Assembly: GCA_038731975.1 (NCBI GenBank)
Contig: JAVYQJ010000003.1
Location: 62,001-126,000, forward strand
From: Thermofilaceae archaeon
GTDB taxonomy: Archaea > Thermoproteota > Thermoprotei > Thermofilales > Thermofilaceae
DNA: 64,000 nt
Direction: 5' to 3'
Shown here piece by piece: positions 45,704-54,415 of this stretch. The translations under genes and the position numbers were made by a program. The notes under the pieces are model-generated. The model was not told where the DNA came from and did not search any database. It was given only the letters and a program-made list of their open reading frames with translations. How positions within the stretch are numbered: position 1 is the stretch's first letter; each line of letters opens with the position of its first letter.

Positions 45704-47365
45704 ATGAGGAAGCTTGTTCTTTCTCTCGCAATTCTAGCGATCATGGTACCCCTTCTGGCTCAACCGAAGCTCACTGTGGTAACCGATTCAAGCTTTTACG
45801 AGCCGGGTAGCGAGGTCACAGTGATCGTGAACGGCCCCCCGCGCGCTCCCGTTGGATTGGAGGTTAGAGGGCCGAAAGGGGAGCTGATCGCGCTCAAACA
45901 GCTCGCACTGGACGCAAGAGGGAATGTGAAGTTCACCTTCCTCCTAGATCCCCACTGCGCAGAAGGAGTCTACACGGTTTATGTAGCCGTTCCAGGCGCT
46001 ACGGCTAGTACAACCTTCGAGGTCGTTGTGCGCCCCACACCGATAATCCTGCTAGCCCCTCCCGGTCAAGCAGGCGTCGGAGAGCGGTCGGAGATACTCT
46101 GCTTCGTATATCCTGGCCTCCAGGTTAATTTGCTGGTTTACGCTAGACAAGCGGGAGGGGAGTGGACGTTACTGGGCAGGTACGAGTCCAACTCGAGCGG
46201 TTGGCTTGTTTTGCCCATTACTCCGCCCAGCGAGGGCGTGTACGAGGTAAAGGTGGAATTTGCCGGCACGCCTGAGTATGGGCCGGCCTCGGCTACAGCC
46301 AGCTTCAGAGCCGTTAGAGCCCCGCCGCAGTGGAAAATCGACTCCCCGCCGCAAAAGTGGCTCGGTGAAACGCTTACGATCAACTGTACTGGCTACGAGT
46401 ATGTCGTCGCGCGGACGGTTGCGGGGGATAGGAGGTACAAGTGCGGCGAGATGGTAAGGCTGGATACGGCCGGTCCAATCTTCCTCTATCCGGGTAAGGG
46501 CGACGCTCTGGGAACGCCTAGCGTCACTATGGTGAAGGCTAAACTCAACGCGACAGTGCAAGCTCCACCAGAGGTGGGCGTCAATGAACCCTTCACTCTA
46601 GCAGCGCACCTCGCGCCACCTGCTCCCGCAGTAAGGGTGAGCTTCGTCGATGCCCGCGGTACCGTGCTCGCCGAAGCGCTTTCCAGGACGAACGGTACGG
46701 CGTTCGCCCGCGTATCCCTCGGTAAGGTTGGAGACCTTATCGTCAGGGCGATCCCCCACCAAACGAGCGTCTTTGAAGTGGGGGATTGCCCCCCTGCAAC
46801 CATCCGCGTGCTAGGTGAGAGGGTGTACGTGCGCGTGACGATCCTCGACGCTGCCGGGAGAAGATTGTACAACTCCGTTGTCGAAATCGCAGGCAGAAGG
46901 TACGAGGCACCGATGGGTGTAGCAGAGGTTACTGTTAGAGCGGGCGAATACGACGTAAAGGTCCACTGGCGCGGGCTTACAGTCTATTCTGGAAGGGTGA
47001 GACTGGAGGAGCACAACGTGACGCTAACAGTCCCCCTATACGACCTGAGAGTCAAAGTCGTGGATTTCCTAGGCAGGCCGGCTGCGGGAGAGCTCGTCGA
47101 GCTGTACAACGACACGCAGAGGATAGCGGTGGGCACGACCGGGGATGAGGGAGAGCTCACCATAATCAGATTACCCCCCGGGGTCTACACCGTAAGAGTA
47201 GGCGACACCGCAAAAACGGTCTCTGTGCCGCAGGAAAGCGAAGTCAGGATTGTGCTTTCCCCCTCAATCTGGGTGCTAGCTCTTGCAGCCCTAATCGCAG
47301 CAGTTGCACTTCTTGCAGCAATTCACAGCATCTATACCCGCAGCAAGAGAAAAAGGAAGCATTAG
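45704..47365 (+). CDS. Secreted, membrane-anchored beta-sandwich surface protein
   Basis: A 553-residue protein. The signal peptide is residues 1-19 (LVLSLAILAIMVPLLA). Several Ig-like/macroglobulin-like beta domains follow: FYEPGSEVTVIVNGPPRAPV with later LLDPHCAEGVYTVYVAVPG is typical of MG2-type domains. Toward the C-terminus come carboxypeptidase-regulatory-like repeats (VKVVDFLGRPAAGELVELYN, then LPPGVYTVRVGDTAKTV). A final hydrophobic helix (VLALAALIAAVALLAAI) with the basic tail RSKRKRKH anchors it. It may be a cell-surface or polymer-binding protein; no enzyme motif is visible. Confidence 0.8.
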   Translation: MRKLVLSLAILAIMVPLLAQPKLTVVTDSSFYEPGSEVTVIVNGPPRAPVGLEVRGPKGELIALKQLALDARGNVKFTFLLDPHCAEGVYTVYVAVPGATASTTFEVVVRPTPIILLAPPGQAGVGERSEILCFVYPGLQVNLLVYARQAGGEWTLLGRYESNSSGWLVLPITPPSEGVYEVKVEFAGTPEYGPASATASFRAVRAPPQWKIDSPPQKWLGETLTINCTGYEYVVARTVAGDRRYKCGEMVRLDTAGPIFLYPGKGDALGTPSVTMVKAKLNATVQAPPEVGVNEPFTLAAHLAPPAPAVRVSFVDARGTVLAEALSRTNGTAFARVSLGKVGDLIVRAIPHQTSVFEVGDCPPATIRVLGERVYVRVTILDAAGRRLYNSVVEIAGRRYEAPMGVAEVTVRAGEYDVKVHWRGLTVYSGRVRLEEHNVTLTVPLYDLRVKVVDFLGRPAAGELVELYNDTQRIAVGTTGDEGELTIIRLPPGVYTVRVGDTAKTVSVPQESEVRIVLSPSIWVLALAALIAAVALLAAIHSIYTRSKRKRKH

Positions 47366-47639
47366 TAACTATTAACTAACCATCCAACAAGTAGATCACT
47401 ATTGCCCCTTCAAGTCGCCTAGTAGAAATTAGCAAGCATCTGCTACAGCTCTGCTCGCTAAAGTTTAATTTTTGGCCCACCTACCCGTTCAAGCTCGCTG
47501 TCCGCATCCTAAAGAATCCCTCACGCTGAAGCCTTCCTAGTCGCAAGTCCCTATTCTTAGACTGTCGCGATTAGAACTAAAAACACCAGTTAAGCATTAG
47601 GAGTTATCATCTAGCTGCGATACTTCGTGCGTTCGCGAA
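47366..47639. other. Gene-free stretch before the interrupted secreted-protein gene
   Basis: No reading frame of coding quality on either strand and no tRNA-like T arm that pairs. It is less G+C-rich than the flanking regions and separates the housekeeping-like part of the window from the accessory part. Confidence 0.4.
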
Positions 47640-47648
47640 TCTTTTTAA
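47640..47648 (+). promoter_or_regulatory. TATA box of the interrupted secreted-protein gene
   Basis: TCTTTTTAAC is centred about 27 bases before GTG 47671, which supports that GTG as a leaderless start. Confidence 0.55.
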
Positions 47649-47670
47649 CGAGCCTTAACCCCTCCTGTGC

Positions 47671-48145
47671 GTGGCAGCTTTGCGAGCGAGGATTACCGTT
47701 CCCTTCACTCTCAAACTCCTCTACCTACTTGCGCTCGCGGCTTTTTTTTTTGGCTTGGCTGCTCCGGGGATACCCGCGAGTCACCCAGAAGTACGAAAGG
47801 CTTTGGAGAGGCGAGCCACAACTGGATTCGCTTCGCGTCCCCCTCCACAACCCCCTAATCCTCCTCGAAGGCAAGGTTGAAGGCAGTCAACTGGTTTTAC
47901 GCCTGTTAAGAACTTACGCGGCACCTTACGCTGAAGATCTTCTGATCGTTGTAGAGCTTCACCAGCTAAGAGGAGAAACCGTGAGAATGGAAGTGCGGAA
48001 GAGAGTTGCGCTGGGTACTTTCGTCACTCTCGCGTTTCCGTTGAGCTTTAGCGCGGAGCAGCTCGCCGGTTACAGAGTTGAAGTGTACTTAAACGAGAGG
48101 CTTGTTGCAGCAAGGCAAGGTGACAGAGAGTGGATCCCCGGCTGA
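47671..48145 (+). pseudogene. Small exported protein gene interrupted at a run of ten T
   Basis: The frame from GTG 47671 encodes a signal-peptide-like start (ARITVPFTLKLLYLLALAAF) and then runs into proline-rich nonsense after the T run at 47742-47751. Beyond the run a different frame, open to 48145, gives plausible protein: LFFLAWLLRGYPRVTQKYER and later LLEGKVEGSQLVLRLLRTYA, beta-rich and soluble. Skipping one T joins both into a 157-residue exported protein. This may be a sequencing error in the homopolymer, a true frameshift, phase variation or programmed slippage. Its function is unknown. The next small gene starts inside its end. Confidence 0.6.
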
Positions 48146-48383
48146 GGCACTTCACCGGAGCCCTACCCCCTTCACGCTCGGAGTCTCGTTGCTGCTCGCC
48201 TGGTCCCACCTCTCATCCACCCTAGGCCTAGCCGCCCTACTCTTGATAGAACCCTCGTCACGAAAACGGTTCTCACACCGCTCGGCCTCGCAGGGTGCCT
48301 GGCTACCTGTCAACACAATAAAGGAGCTGGAGGAGGCATCGACAGCACTTAGCGAGTTCGAAGCCGCACACCGGGACGCGTAA
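48120..48383 (+). CDS. Possible small membrane protein
   Basis: An 87-residue frame starting at GTG 48120, 26 bases before the end of the preceding frame, with AAGG just upstream. It has one hydrophobic segment, TLGVSLLLAWSHLSSTLGLA with LAALLLIEP after it, then a basic stretch and a charged C-terminal helix (IKELEEASTALSEFEAAHRD). The overlap suggests coupling with the interrupted gene. Not recognised. Confidence 0.45.
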   Translation: MTESGSPAEALHRSPTPFTLGVSLLLAWSHLSSTLGLAALLLIEPSSRKRFSHRSASQGAWLPVNTIKELEEASTALSEFEAAHRDA

Positions 48384-49001
48384 TAGGCCCCCAGAGAAAC
48401 TCAGGGTTGCCGGGCGCATCACGAGGGGGAGCGAGCAGCCCTCGCAACGTAATGACCTTACCCAAGTATGACTCGAGTACAGCCCGGAAAAGACGAATCT
48501 CCACCAAAGGGTTTATTGGTGTGAAGGGAGTTTCAAAAACGTAAGAAGATCTGACAGTGGAGTTCACACCCCCATTTAAACACTTCATCACAACGGCCCA
48601 TGCCCTTCTCTACTCATAGTCAAGCAGGGTCCCCGCATCCTCTGCCAGTATAGAGTGGGTAGTGCTGCAGCGATAGACGTGTTACCACAGCTCACCAACG
48701 CAAGATGCCTACGCCTAGCCAGCCCGCGGAAACAACAAACAAGAGCGAGCTTACATACGATACTGGTTAAATGCTGAACAATCGTCCCGTAGCGAAAGCC
48801 GCGCGTGTCACTACCGAGTTCACCGACGCCGCAAGGGGGAATGCCCGCGCGTAATCGAAGCTGTTGATCGCTAACGACGGGTGGTTAACGCTCGCAAGCG
48901 GTGGCGCTGAAGGCTTGAACGGGGATTGTCTAGGACGCCGCCAGTCAGCTGGAGCAACGCTTCCCTTAATAGCGGGATTTAAAGCGAAAAGGGTGAGTAT
49001 T
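48384..49001. other. Gene-poor stretch of about 620 bases
   Basis: No convincing gene. Short frames exist on both strands, such as a 27-codon plus-strand frame at 48771-48854, but none has family-like features. GGATTTAAAGC around 48977-48987 with GGGTGAG just before ATG 49002 are probably the promoter and Shine-Dalgarno site of the ATPase gene. Confidence 0.4.
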
Positions 49002-50177
49002 ATGCTAATAAAGCTTAAACTAAGGAACTTCTTGTCGTTCAAGGATGCGAGCGTCACGCTTGGCAAGCTGAACATCGTGGTGGGAGCGAACGCTAGCGGG
49101 AAAACCAACCTCTTGAAGTCCCTCGAGCTCCTCGGCAGCCTTGCCAGGCTCGGCTACCCCCATGTCGAGGGTTACGCAGCCCCTAGCGCGGGCGGAGGCT
49201 GGTACCTCAACCTCGGTGGTCTAGCCCACAACTTCGACGCGGGCGCGGGAGTCGTGGTAGGCGTTGACGCTCTGGTAGAGGGTGCGGTAGTCTCGTACAC
49301 CGTGAGGATCAGCGCTGACAGCTTCGAGGAAGAGGTGGCTAGGGGGAGGGAGATTCTGATGAAGGCCTCTTCGAAGGAGCGCAGCTTCACCTACGCCGCC
49401 CGCGACGGCTCACCCCGAACGGTAGACCGGCTCGCGGCCGCCAGCCTCGACGTGCTCTACTATGACCTCCGCGGTGACAAGAGGATCCAGCGCGTCAACG
49501 TCTACCCCTCTGCTCTGGCTCACGTGCCCGCCGACGCTCACCCAGCTCTTCGAGGCTTAGCGGAGCTCCTAAAGGGGGTTAAGGTCCTCCACCCCGATCT
49601 AGCCGCCCTCAGGTTGAGGTCCAGCGTGAGGGATCAGCCTGAAACCGGATACCGGGGAGAAGGGTTAGCCCGCCAGTTGCTCCAGCTGTGCCTCGAGAGG
49701 AGGAAGGAGTACGAGGTGATCGAGAAGACGATAAGGGGCCTCCTACCCGATCTCGACGCGATCGTGCCGCGAATCGAGGGCGAAGAAGTGGAGATCCAAA
49801 TGAGGATAAACGGCCTCCCCAGGCCCCTAACAGCGGCGGGCATCCCGGACGGCGCGCTCCGCCTCACATGCTTCACCGCAGCGCTCCAATCCGGCAGTAC
49901 GCTCGTAGCCTTCGAAGCGCCCGAGTGCTTCCTGCACCCCAGGCAGCTCGAGCTGCTCATCGCCCTAGCGAAGCTCGCGGAGCCCCAGATCATCTTCACC
50001 ACCTACTCGCCCCAGCTTCTCGACTTCTTCCGACCCGAGGAGGTGGTGGTCGTATCAAGGGTGGACGCTGCGTCGAAAGCTGAGAGGCTCGTCGAGTCGG
50101 AGAAGTACAAGATCGTTAGAGAGTTCCTTGAAGCAGGGGGAAGCCTCAGCGAAGCCTGGCTCACAGGCCTCTTCTAG
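49002..50177 (+). CDS. RecF/SMC-like AAA ATPase (AAA_21 type)
   Basis: A 391-residue ATPase. The N-terminus LIKLKLRNFLSFKDASVTLG leads into Walker A VVGANASGKTNLLKSLELLG near residues 25-44. Walker B is LVAFEAPECFLHPRQLELL near residues 300-318, followed by IIFTTYSPQLLDFF. No TOPRIM or other nuclease domain follows, so it is a lone ATPase unlike OLD nucleases. The open frame extends 46 codons upstream, but GGGTGAG before ATG 49002 and the family N-terminus fix the start. Similar proteins occur in defence or DNA-repair loci; its role here is unknown. Confidence 0.88.
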   Translation: MLIKLKLRNFLSFKDASVTLGKLNIVVGANASGKTNLLKSLELLGSLARLGYPHVEGYAAPSAGGGWYLNLGGLAHNFDAGAGVVVGVDALVEGAVVSYTVRISADSFEEEVARGREILMKASSKERSFTYAARDGSPRTVDRLAAASLDVLYYDLRGDKRIQRVNVYPSALAHVPADAHPALRGLAELLKGVKVLHPDLAALRLRSSVRDQPETGYRGEGLARQLLQLCLERRKEYEVIEKTIRGLLPDLDAIVPRIEGEEVEIQMRINGLPRPLTAAGIPDGALRLTCFTAALQSGSTLVAFEAPECFLHPRQLELLIALAKLAEPQIIFTTYSPQLLDFFRPEEVVVVSRVDAASKAERLVESEKYKIVREFLEAGGSLSEAWLTGLF

Positions 50178-50411
50178 TAGCCCCATGTACAGACTAAGAC
50201 ACGCGAGCGCCAGCGCGAAACCCCAGACGCAGCTGAAGAGCTCACAAGACTCGCTAGCTACACTGTCTAGTCAAGGCCGCGTGGCCAGCAGTCTGCAGGC
50301 TTGTTGAGCGATTCCCTCCGCAAGCGCGAGACTTTAGGGACGCAGTTTCACTACAGTATCTCGACGACAAGGTAATATTGCGGCTACAGCAACCTATTCC
50401 AGAGTTTGGCC

Positions 50412-51740
50412 ATGGGCTTGAAGGAAGAGCTGCTCCACCTCTTGAAAACCGATGAGGAGTTCCGCTATGCGGTAGCAGGTCTACTCGGTTACGACGAAAT
50501 TCTGAAGCGCGTGAGAAGACAGGAGAAGCAGATTGCAAAGCTCCGCAGAGAGATGTACAAGAGCCTCGCACGCCTCAGCGAAGCCGTAGAAAAGCTAGCT
50601 GAAATCGCGACAAAGCACACGGAAGAAATCACTCGATTGAGAGCTGAAATGCTGGAGGGTTTCAAGAGGCATGACGAGGAGATCGCCCAGTTGAGGAGAG
50701 AGATGTTAGAGGGTTTCAAGAGGCACGACGAGCTGCTCGCCAAGCACACGGAGGAAATCGCTCAATTGAGGAGAGAGATGTTAGAGGGCTTTAGGCGTCA
50801 TGATGAGCTGCTCGCTAAGCATAGCGAGGAGATCGCTCAGCTGAGGAGAGAGATGATCGAGGGTTTCAAGAGGCATGATGAGTTGCTCGCTAAGCATAGC
50901 GAGGAGATTACTCGATTGAGAGCTGAAATGATCGAGGGTTTCAAGAGGCACGATGAGGAGATCGCTCAACTGCGGAAGGAGATGCTGGAGGGTTTTAAGC
51001 GTCATGATGAGCTGCTCGCTAAGCATGACGAGGAGATCGCCCAGTTGAGGAGAGAGATGTTAGAGGGTTTCAAGAGGCACGACGAGCTGCTCGCCAAGCA
51101 CACGGAGGAAATCGCTCAATTGAGGAGAGAGATGTTAGAGGGCTTTAGGCGTCATGACGAGGAGATATCTCAGCTGCGGAAGGAGATGCTGGAGGGTTTT
51201 AAGAGGCATGACGAGGAGATCGCCCAGTTGAGGAGAGAGATGATTGAGGGTTTCAAGAGGCACGACGAGCTCTACGCTAAGCTAGCCGAAGCTGTTGCGA
51301 AGCTGGGAGAGGAAGTCGCCCGGCTTGACAAGCGCATCACGGGGCTCCACTCAGCTCTACTGGCGGGCCTCGGAGAGGTAAGCAAGTTCGCTGGGTTAAC
51401 GTTTGAGGAGCTCGTGAGAAAGCTCCTAACAGCGCAGCTGAGGGGGACCGGAACGATACCCCCCGACGCGGAGCTGAGGGCTGCGAGCATCGACGGTGAG
51501 CAGGTCGACATCTTCCTCGAAGACCCCCTCGTCGTCGGTGAAGTCACAAGCTACGCGGAGACGGCTGAAGAGGCGAGCAAGCTCCTCAGGAAAGCTGAAG
51601 CAGCGAGGAGGAAGTTCGGCAGAGAACCGCTGAAGTTCCTCGTCATCCTCACCGCCAGAAGAGAGGCTGCCAGAGAACTGGAGAGGATAGCCAGAGAGAA
51701 CAACATCGAGCTAACAATCGGGAAGATAGTCGAAGACTAG
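50412..51740 (+). CDS. Long modular coiled-coil protein with degenerate PD-(D/E)XK-like C-terminal domain
   Basis: A 442-residue protein. Residues 1-40 (MGLKEELLHLLKTDEEFRY, then VAGLLGYDEIL) form a helical head shared with the protein at 54416-55189. Residues 71-292 are ten near-identical modules of 18 or 25 residues, each reading EEIxxLRxEMxEGFxRHD with an optional ELLAKHx. The C-terminal 130 residues resemble DUF3782-type nuclease folds: DGEQVDIFLEDPLVVGEVTS has the acidic residues but EVT in place of ExK, so activity is doubtful. Start is ATG 50412; an in-frame TTG is two codons earlier. Confidence 0.85.
   Translation: MGLKEELLHLLKTDEEFRYAVAGLLGYDEILKRVRRQEKQIAKLRREMYKSLARLSEAVEKLAEIATKHTEEITRLRAEMLEGFKRHDEEIAQLRREMLEGFKRHDELLAKHTEEIAQLRREMLEGFRRHDELLAKHSEEIAQLRREMIEGFKRHDELLAKHSEEITRLRAEMIEGFKRHDEEIAQLRKEMLEGFKRHDELLAKHDEEIAQLRREMLEGFKRHDELLAKHTEEIAQLRREMLEGFRRHDEEISQLRKEMLEGFKRHDEEIAQLRREMIEGFKRHDELYAKLAEAVAKLGEEVARLDKRITGLHSALLAGLGEVSKFAGLTFEELVRKLLTAQLRGTGTIPPDAELRAASIDGEQVDIFLEDPLVVGEVTSYAETAEEASKLLRKAEAARRKFGREPLKFLVILTARREAARELERIARENNIELTIGKIVED
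50622..51287 (+). repeat. In-gene tandem repeat: ten 54- or 75-base modules
   Basis: The modules encode 18, 25, 25, 25, 18, 25, 25, 18, 18 and 25 residues, in that order. They differ by only a few bases, mostly third positions. The 25-residue form is the 18-residue form plus one heptad, so any gain or loss of modules keeps both the reading frame and the coiled-coil register. Recent duplication or recombination is likely. Confidence 0.9.
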
Positions 51741-51891
51741 CCTCTGGCCAACCGGTTGCCGCACGCTCGGCAGGGGTTTGGAGCGACCTCAAGCGCGTTC
51801 AAAGGTGCCCGCTCGACGCCGTGAACCGGGGAGCAAGTTTTCGCTTAACGCGCGCTCGGGGTCTGTCGCCCAGCGCCACGGCAGCTATTAA

Positions 51892-53268
51892 TTGATAAGG
51901 ACGGCCCGGGTTAGCACTTCGGTGGGAGTCTTGGGTATAATCGCTGAAGCTAGGAGCTGTAGTAGCGTGGACGAGCTGGTCAGCATCGCAAGAGCTGAGG
52001 GGGTGGACTACGAAGCCCTCAGGAAGAGGGTGAGCCAGGGCAAAGTGATCGTGCTGAGGAATCTCAGAAGGCCCAGAGCGAGACTAGTGGCAATCGGGGA
52101 GGGGCTGAGGACAAAGGTGAACGTGAACGTTGGGACGAGCGGTACCGTGGTCAACGTTGAACTGGAGGTAGAGAAGGTCAAGACGGCGGTGAAGCTTGGA
52201 ACGGACACGCTGATGGACCTGAGTACGGGCGGCAACCTGGACGAGATCCGAGCGAAGCTGATGGAAGCCTCTGAGGGCGTGCCCTTCGGCACGGTACCCA
52301 CATACCAAGCCTGGATCGAGGGCGTCAAGAAGTACGGGGGTCCCGGCATGCCGTCCGACTGGTTCATAGCGGTGGTGGAGAAGCACCTGAGGGACGGGGT
52401 GGACTTCATGACCATACACGCGGGGATCACGCTGGACCTGGCCAGGAGGTCCCTGAGGAGCCGTAGGATCGCGCCGATAGTCAGCAGGGGTGGCAGCATG
52501 CTGGCCGTCTGGATGGTGGAGAACGAGGAGGAGAACCCGTACTTAAAGCACTGGGACTACCTGATAGAGCTGTTCAGGGAGTACGATGCTGTGATAAGCC
52601 TGGGCGACGCTCTGAGGCCCGGCGCAGTAGCCGACGCCCACGACGAGCTGCAGCTCGGGGAGCTAGTGAACAACTCCAGGCTGGCTAGGGACGCGGTGAG
52701 GAAGGGGGTTCAAGTGATGATCGAGGGGCCGGGGCACATGACCTTGGACAAGGTAGCCGCGGACGTGAGGCTGGAAAAGGCCCTCAGCGGAGGGGTGCCC
52801 TACTACGTGCTCGGCCCGCTGGTGACGGACGTAGCTGTCGGGTACGACCACATCGCCTCAGCGATCGGGGCCGCCATAGCCGCGGCGGCCGGCGCGGACC
52901 TCATCTGCTACGTCACCCCCTCGGAGCACTTGGGGCTACCCGGCGTGGAGCAGGTGAAGGAGGGCTTGATCGCGGCTAAGATAGCCGCTCACGCAGGGGA
53001 CCTGGTTAAGCTGGGTAGGAGGGCAGCCTACGAGGACGTCGAAATGAGCATCAGGAGGGCGGCCCTCGACTGGGACTACCAGGTGCTGAAGTCCTACGAC
53101 CCGGAGAGAGCGGCGAAGCTGAAGGCCCAGTTCCAGCACGACTTGAGCTCGTGCACCATGTGCGGCCAGTACTGCGTGTTCCTCCTCCTATCGAAGTACA
53201 CGAGCGGCAGGAGGCTGGATAGGGACGAGCTGCTGGAGAGGTTCGGAGAGGGCTGCAGCCTGGTGTAG
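51892..53268 (+). CDS. thiC: Phosphomethylpyrimidine synthase (ThiC)
   Basis: A 458-residue radical SAM enzyme that turns aminoimidazole ribonucleotide into the pyrimidine of thiamine. Family motifs: [11 protein letters not shown], the [13 protein letters not shown] and GTVPTYQAW segments, [65 protein letters not shown] and the C-terminal iron-sulfur CTMCGQYC. Start is TTG 51892, next to a TATA-like TATTAATTG; no thiamine riboswitch was recognised in the 150 bases upstream. A gene of unknown function follows after four bases. Confidence 0.95.
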   Translation: MIRTARVSTSVGVLGIIAEARSCSSVDELVSIARAEGVDYEALRKRVSQGKVIVLRNLRRPRARLVAIGEGLRTKVNVNVGTSGTVVNVELEVEKVKTAVKLGTDTLMDLSTGGNLDEIRAKLMEASEGVPFGTVPTYQAWIEGVKKYGGPGMPSDWFIAVVEKHLRDGVDFMTIHAGITLDLARRSLRSRRIAPIVSRGGSMLAVWMVENEEENPYLKHWDYLIELFREYDAVISLGDALRPGAVADAHDELQLGELVNNSRLARDAVRKGVQVMIEGPGHMTLDKVAADVRLEKALSGGVPYYVLGPLVTDVAVGYDHIASAIGAAIAAAAGADLICYVTPSEHLGLPGVEQVKEGLIAAKIAAHAGDLVKLGRRAAYEDVEMSIRRAALDWDYQVLKSYDPERAAKLKAQFQHDLSSCTMCGQYCVFLLLSKYTSGRRLDRDELLERFGEGCSLV

Positions 53269-53272
53269 GGCT

Positions 53273-53767
53273 ATGGGCTGCAACCTTCACCCCTGGTTGT
53301 GGAGCACTTGGGTCAAAGCGCCTGTGCTTGCGAACTCCGACCTCCTCATCGCATCCGCGTGCCTACCCGTAGTCAACCCGGAGATATTCGGGCGGCTCGC
53401 GGAGGGCAGAACCGTGCTACTGGCCTGCCCGGAGCGCGAGAACCCGACGCACTACGGAAAGATCGCGAGCATCATCAGGTCGTCGAGGCCGAGGAGCATC
53501 ACCGTGGTCACGATAGACGGGAGCCCGCACTGCTTCACTCTCCACGCGAGCGCGAACGAGGCGGAGTACATACTGGGCGAGAGGGTCAACAAGGAGCACT
53601 ACGTGGTGGTGAACGGGAGGGAGCTCACAAAAATCTCGCCCGACGCGGTGAGGGTAGCCAGGTACCTCAGCCTGGTCAACGAGATCGTAGAGAGGAACCC
53701 CGAAGTGCTGAAGAAGCTGGAAACGCTGAGCAAGGAGTACAGGATGGCGTTGGGCCGCGAAACCTAA
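53273..53767 (+). CDS. Unknown protein coupled to thiC
   Basis: A 164-residue protein, not recognised. Several cysteines are present: MGCNLHP at the start, ASACLP near residue 29, LLACPERENP near residue 52 and SPHCFTLHA near residue 83. The segments TVLLACPERENPTHYGKIAS and RSITVVTIDGSPHCFTLHAS look like alternating strands and helices. It starts four bases after thiC and is almost certainly co-transcribed, which hints at thiamine synthesis or metal handling. An iron-sulfur or redox role is only a possibility. Confidence 0.7.
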   Translation: MGCNLHPWLWSTWVKAPVLANSDLLIASACLPVVNPEIFGRLAEGRTVLLACPERENPTHYGKIASIIRSSRPRSITVVTIDGSPHCFTLHASANEAEYILGERVNKEHYVVVNGRELTKISPDAVRVARYLSLVNEIVERNPEVLKKLETLSKEYRMALGRET

Positions 53768-53902
53768 CCGGTACGCGCGAGGAAACCCGGACTCCAGGTA
53801 TGGCTCAGCACAGCTCGACACCCCAGCTCCATTTTTTAGAAACAACCGCCTTCGCCCCGGATCGCCGCAACGCATATTAATCCAGGAGGATCCCGCCCCA
53901 CA

Positions 53903-54304
53903 ATGATTGGAAACCCGCTCCCCGGTTTCGAGCCTCCACTTCCGCTCGAGCTGCAAGTGACTCCAGAGCTCGTTTCCGCCGCCTACAAGCGCGCCCTAAG
54001 GCTGGGATTGTACTGGAGGCTCAAACCGGAGGAGCGGGCCATCCTAGCCCTCGCGAGGAGGCTGAGGGCCATCAAGAGCCCCCTCCTCGTGGAAATCATC
54101 CTGAAAATCCTCTCGAAAGTCTGGCCCGAGAAGGCCAGGCTCCACGAGGCCTTCAAGCTCGGCCTACAGGTCGTCGCCAGGAGGATCCAGGCAGCCCTCA
54201 GAGTCGGCGCCCAGAGGATCGCCGACTTCTACGCCAAGCTGACGCCGAAAGCCATCCTCCAGCTCGGGCTCGCAGCCATGAACCTACCACCCCTATACCG
54301 GTGA
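53903..54304 (+). CDS. Unknown helical protein
   Basis: A 133-residue, basic, mostly helical protein beginning MIGNPLPGFEPPLPLELQ. Regular spacing of arginine and leucine (ARRLRAIKSPLLVEIILKIL) suggests a soluble helical bundle; no signal peptide, cysteine or catalytic motif stands out. A CATATTAAT element at 53872-53880 is about 28 bases upstream and probably its TATA box. Codon use is that of its G+C-rich neighbours. It is not recognised. Confidence 0.65.
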   Translation: MIGNPLPGFEPPLPLELQVTPELVSAAYKRALRLGLYWRLKPEERAILALARRLRAIKSPLLVEIILKILSKVWPEKARLHEAFKLGLQVVARRIQAALRVGAQRIADFYAKLTPKAILQLGLAAMNLPPLYR

Positions 54305-54415
54305 CGCGGAGGAACGCCTGAAACCCTGGAGCAGCGCCCCAAAGCTTGAGCACCACCGCTAACGCAGTCCGGTTTATAAGAGGGCGGCCACCGGATAACA
54401 GGGTGAAGCAGCGCA

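Noticed and set aside
48349-48591. 80-residue minus-strand frame
   Set aside because: It overlaps the end of a better plus-strand candidate and shows no family-like pattern, Shine-Dalgarno site or promoter.
51741-51891. Thiamine pyrophosphate riboswitch before thiC
   Set aside because: The conserved CTGAGA and the matching second helix sequences are not present in the 150 bases upstream, and the gene has a TATA-like element close to its start.
53299-53880. Long alternative frame over the gene next to thiC
   Set aside because: It is a G+C-driven shadow rich in R, E and H; the frame 53273-53767 has balanced composition and adjoins thiC.
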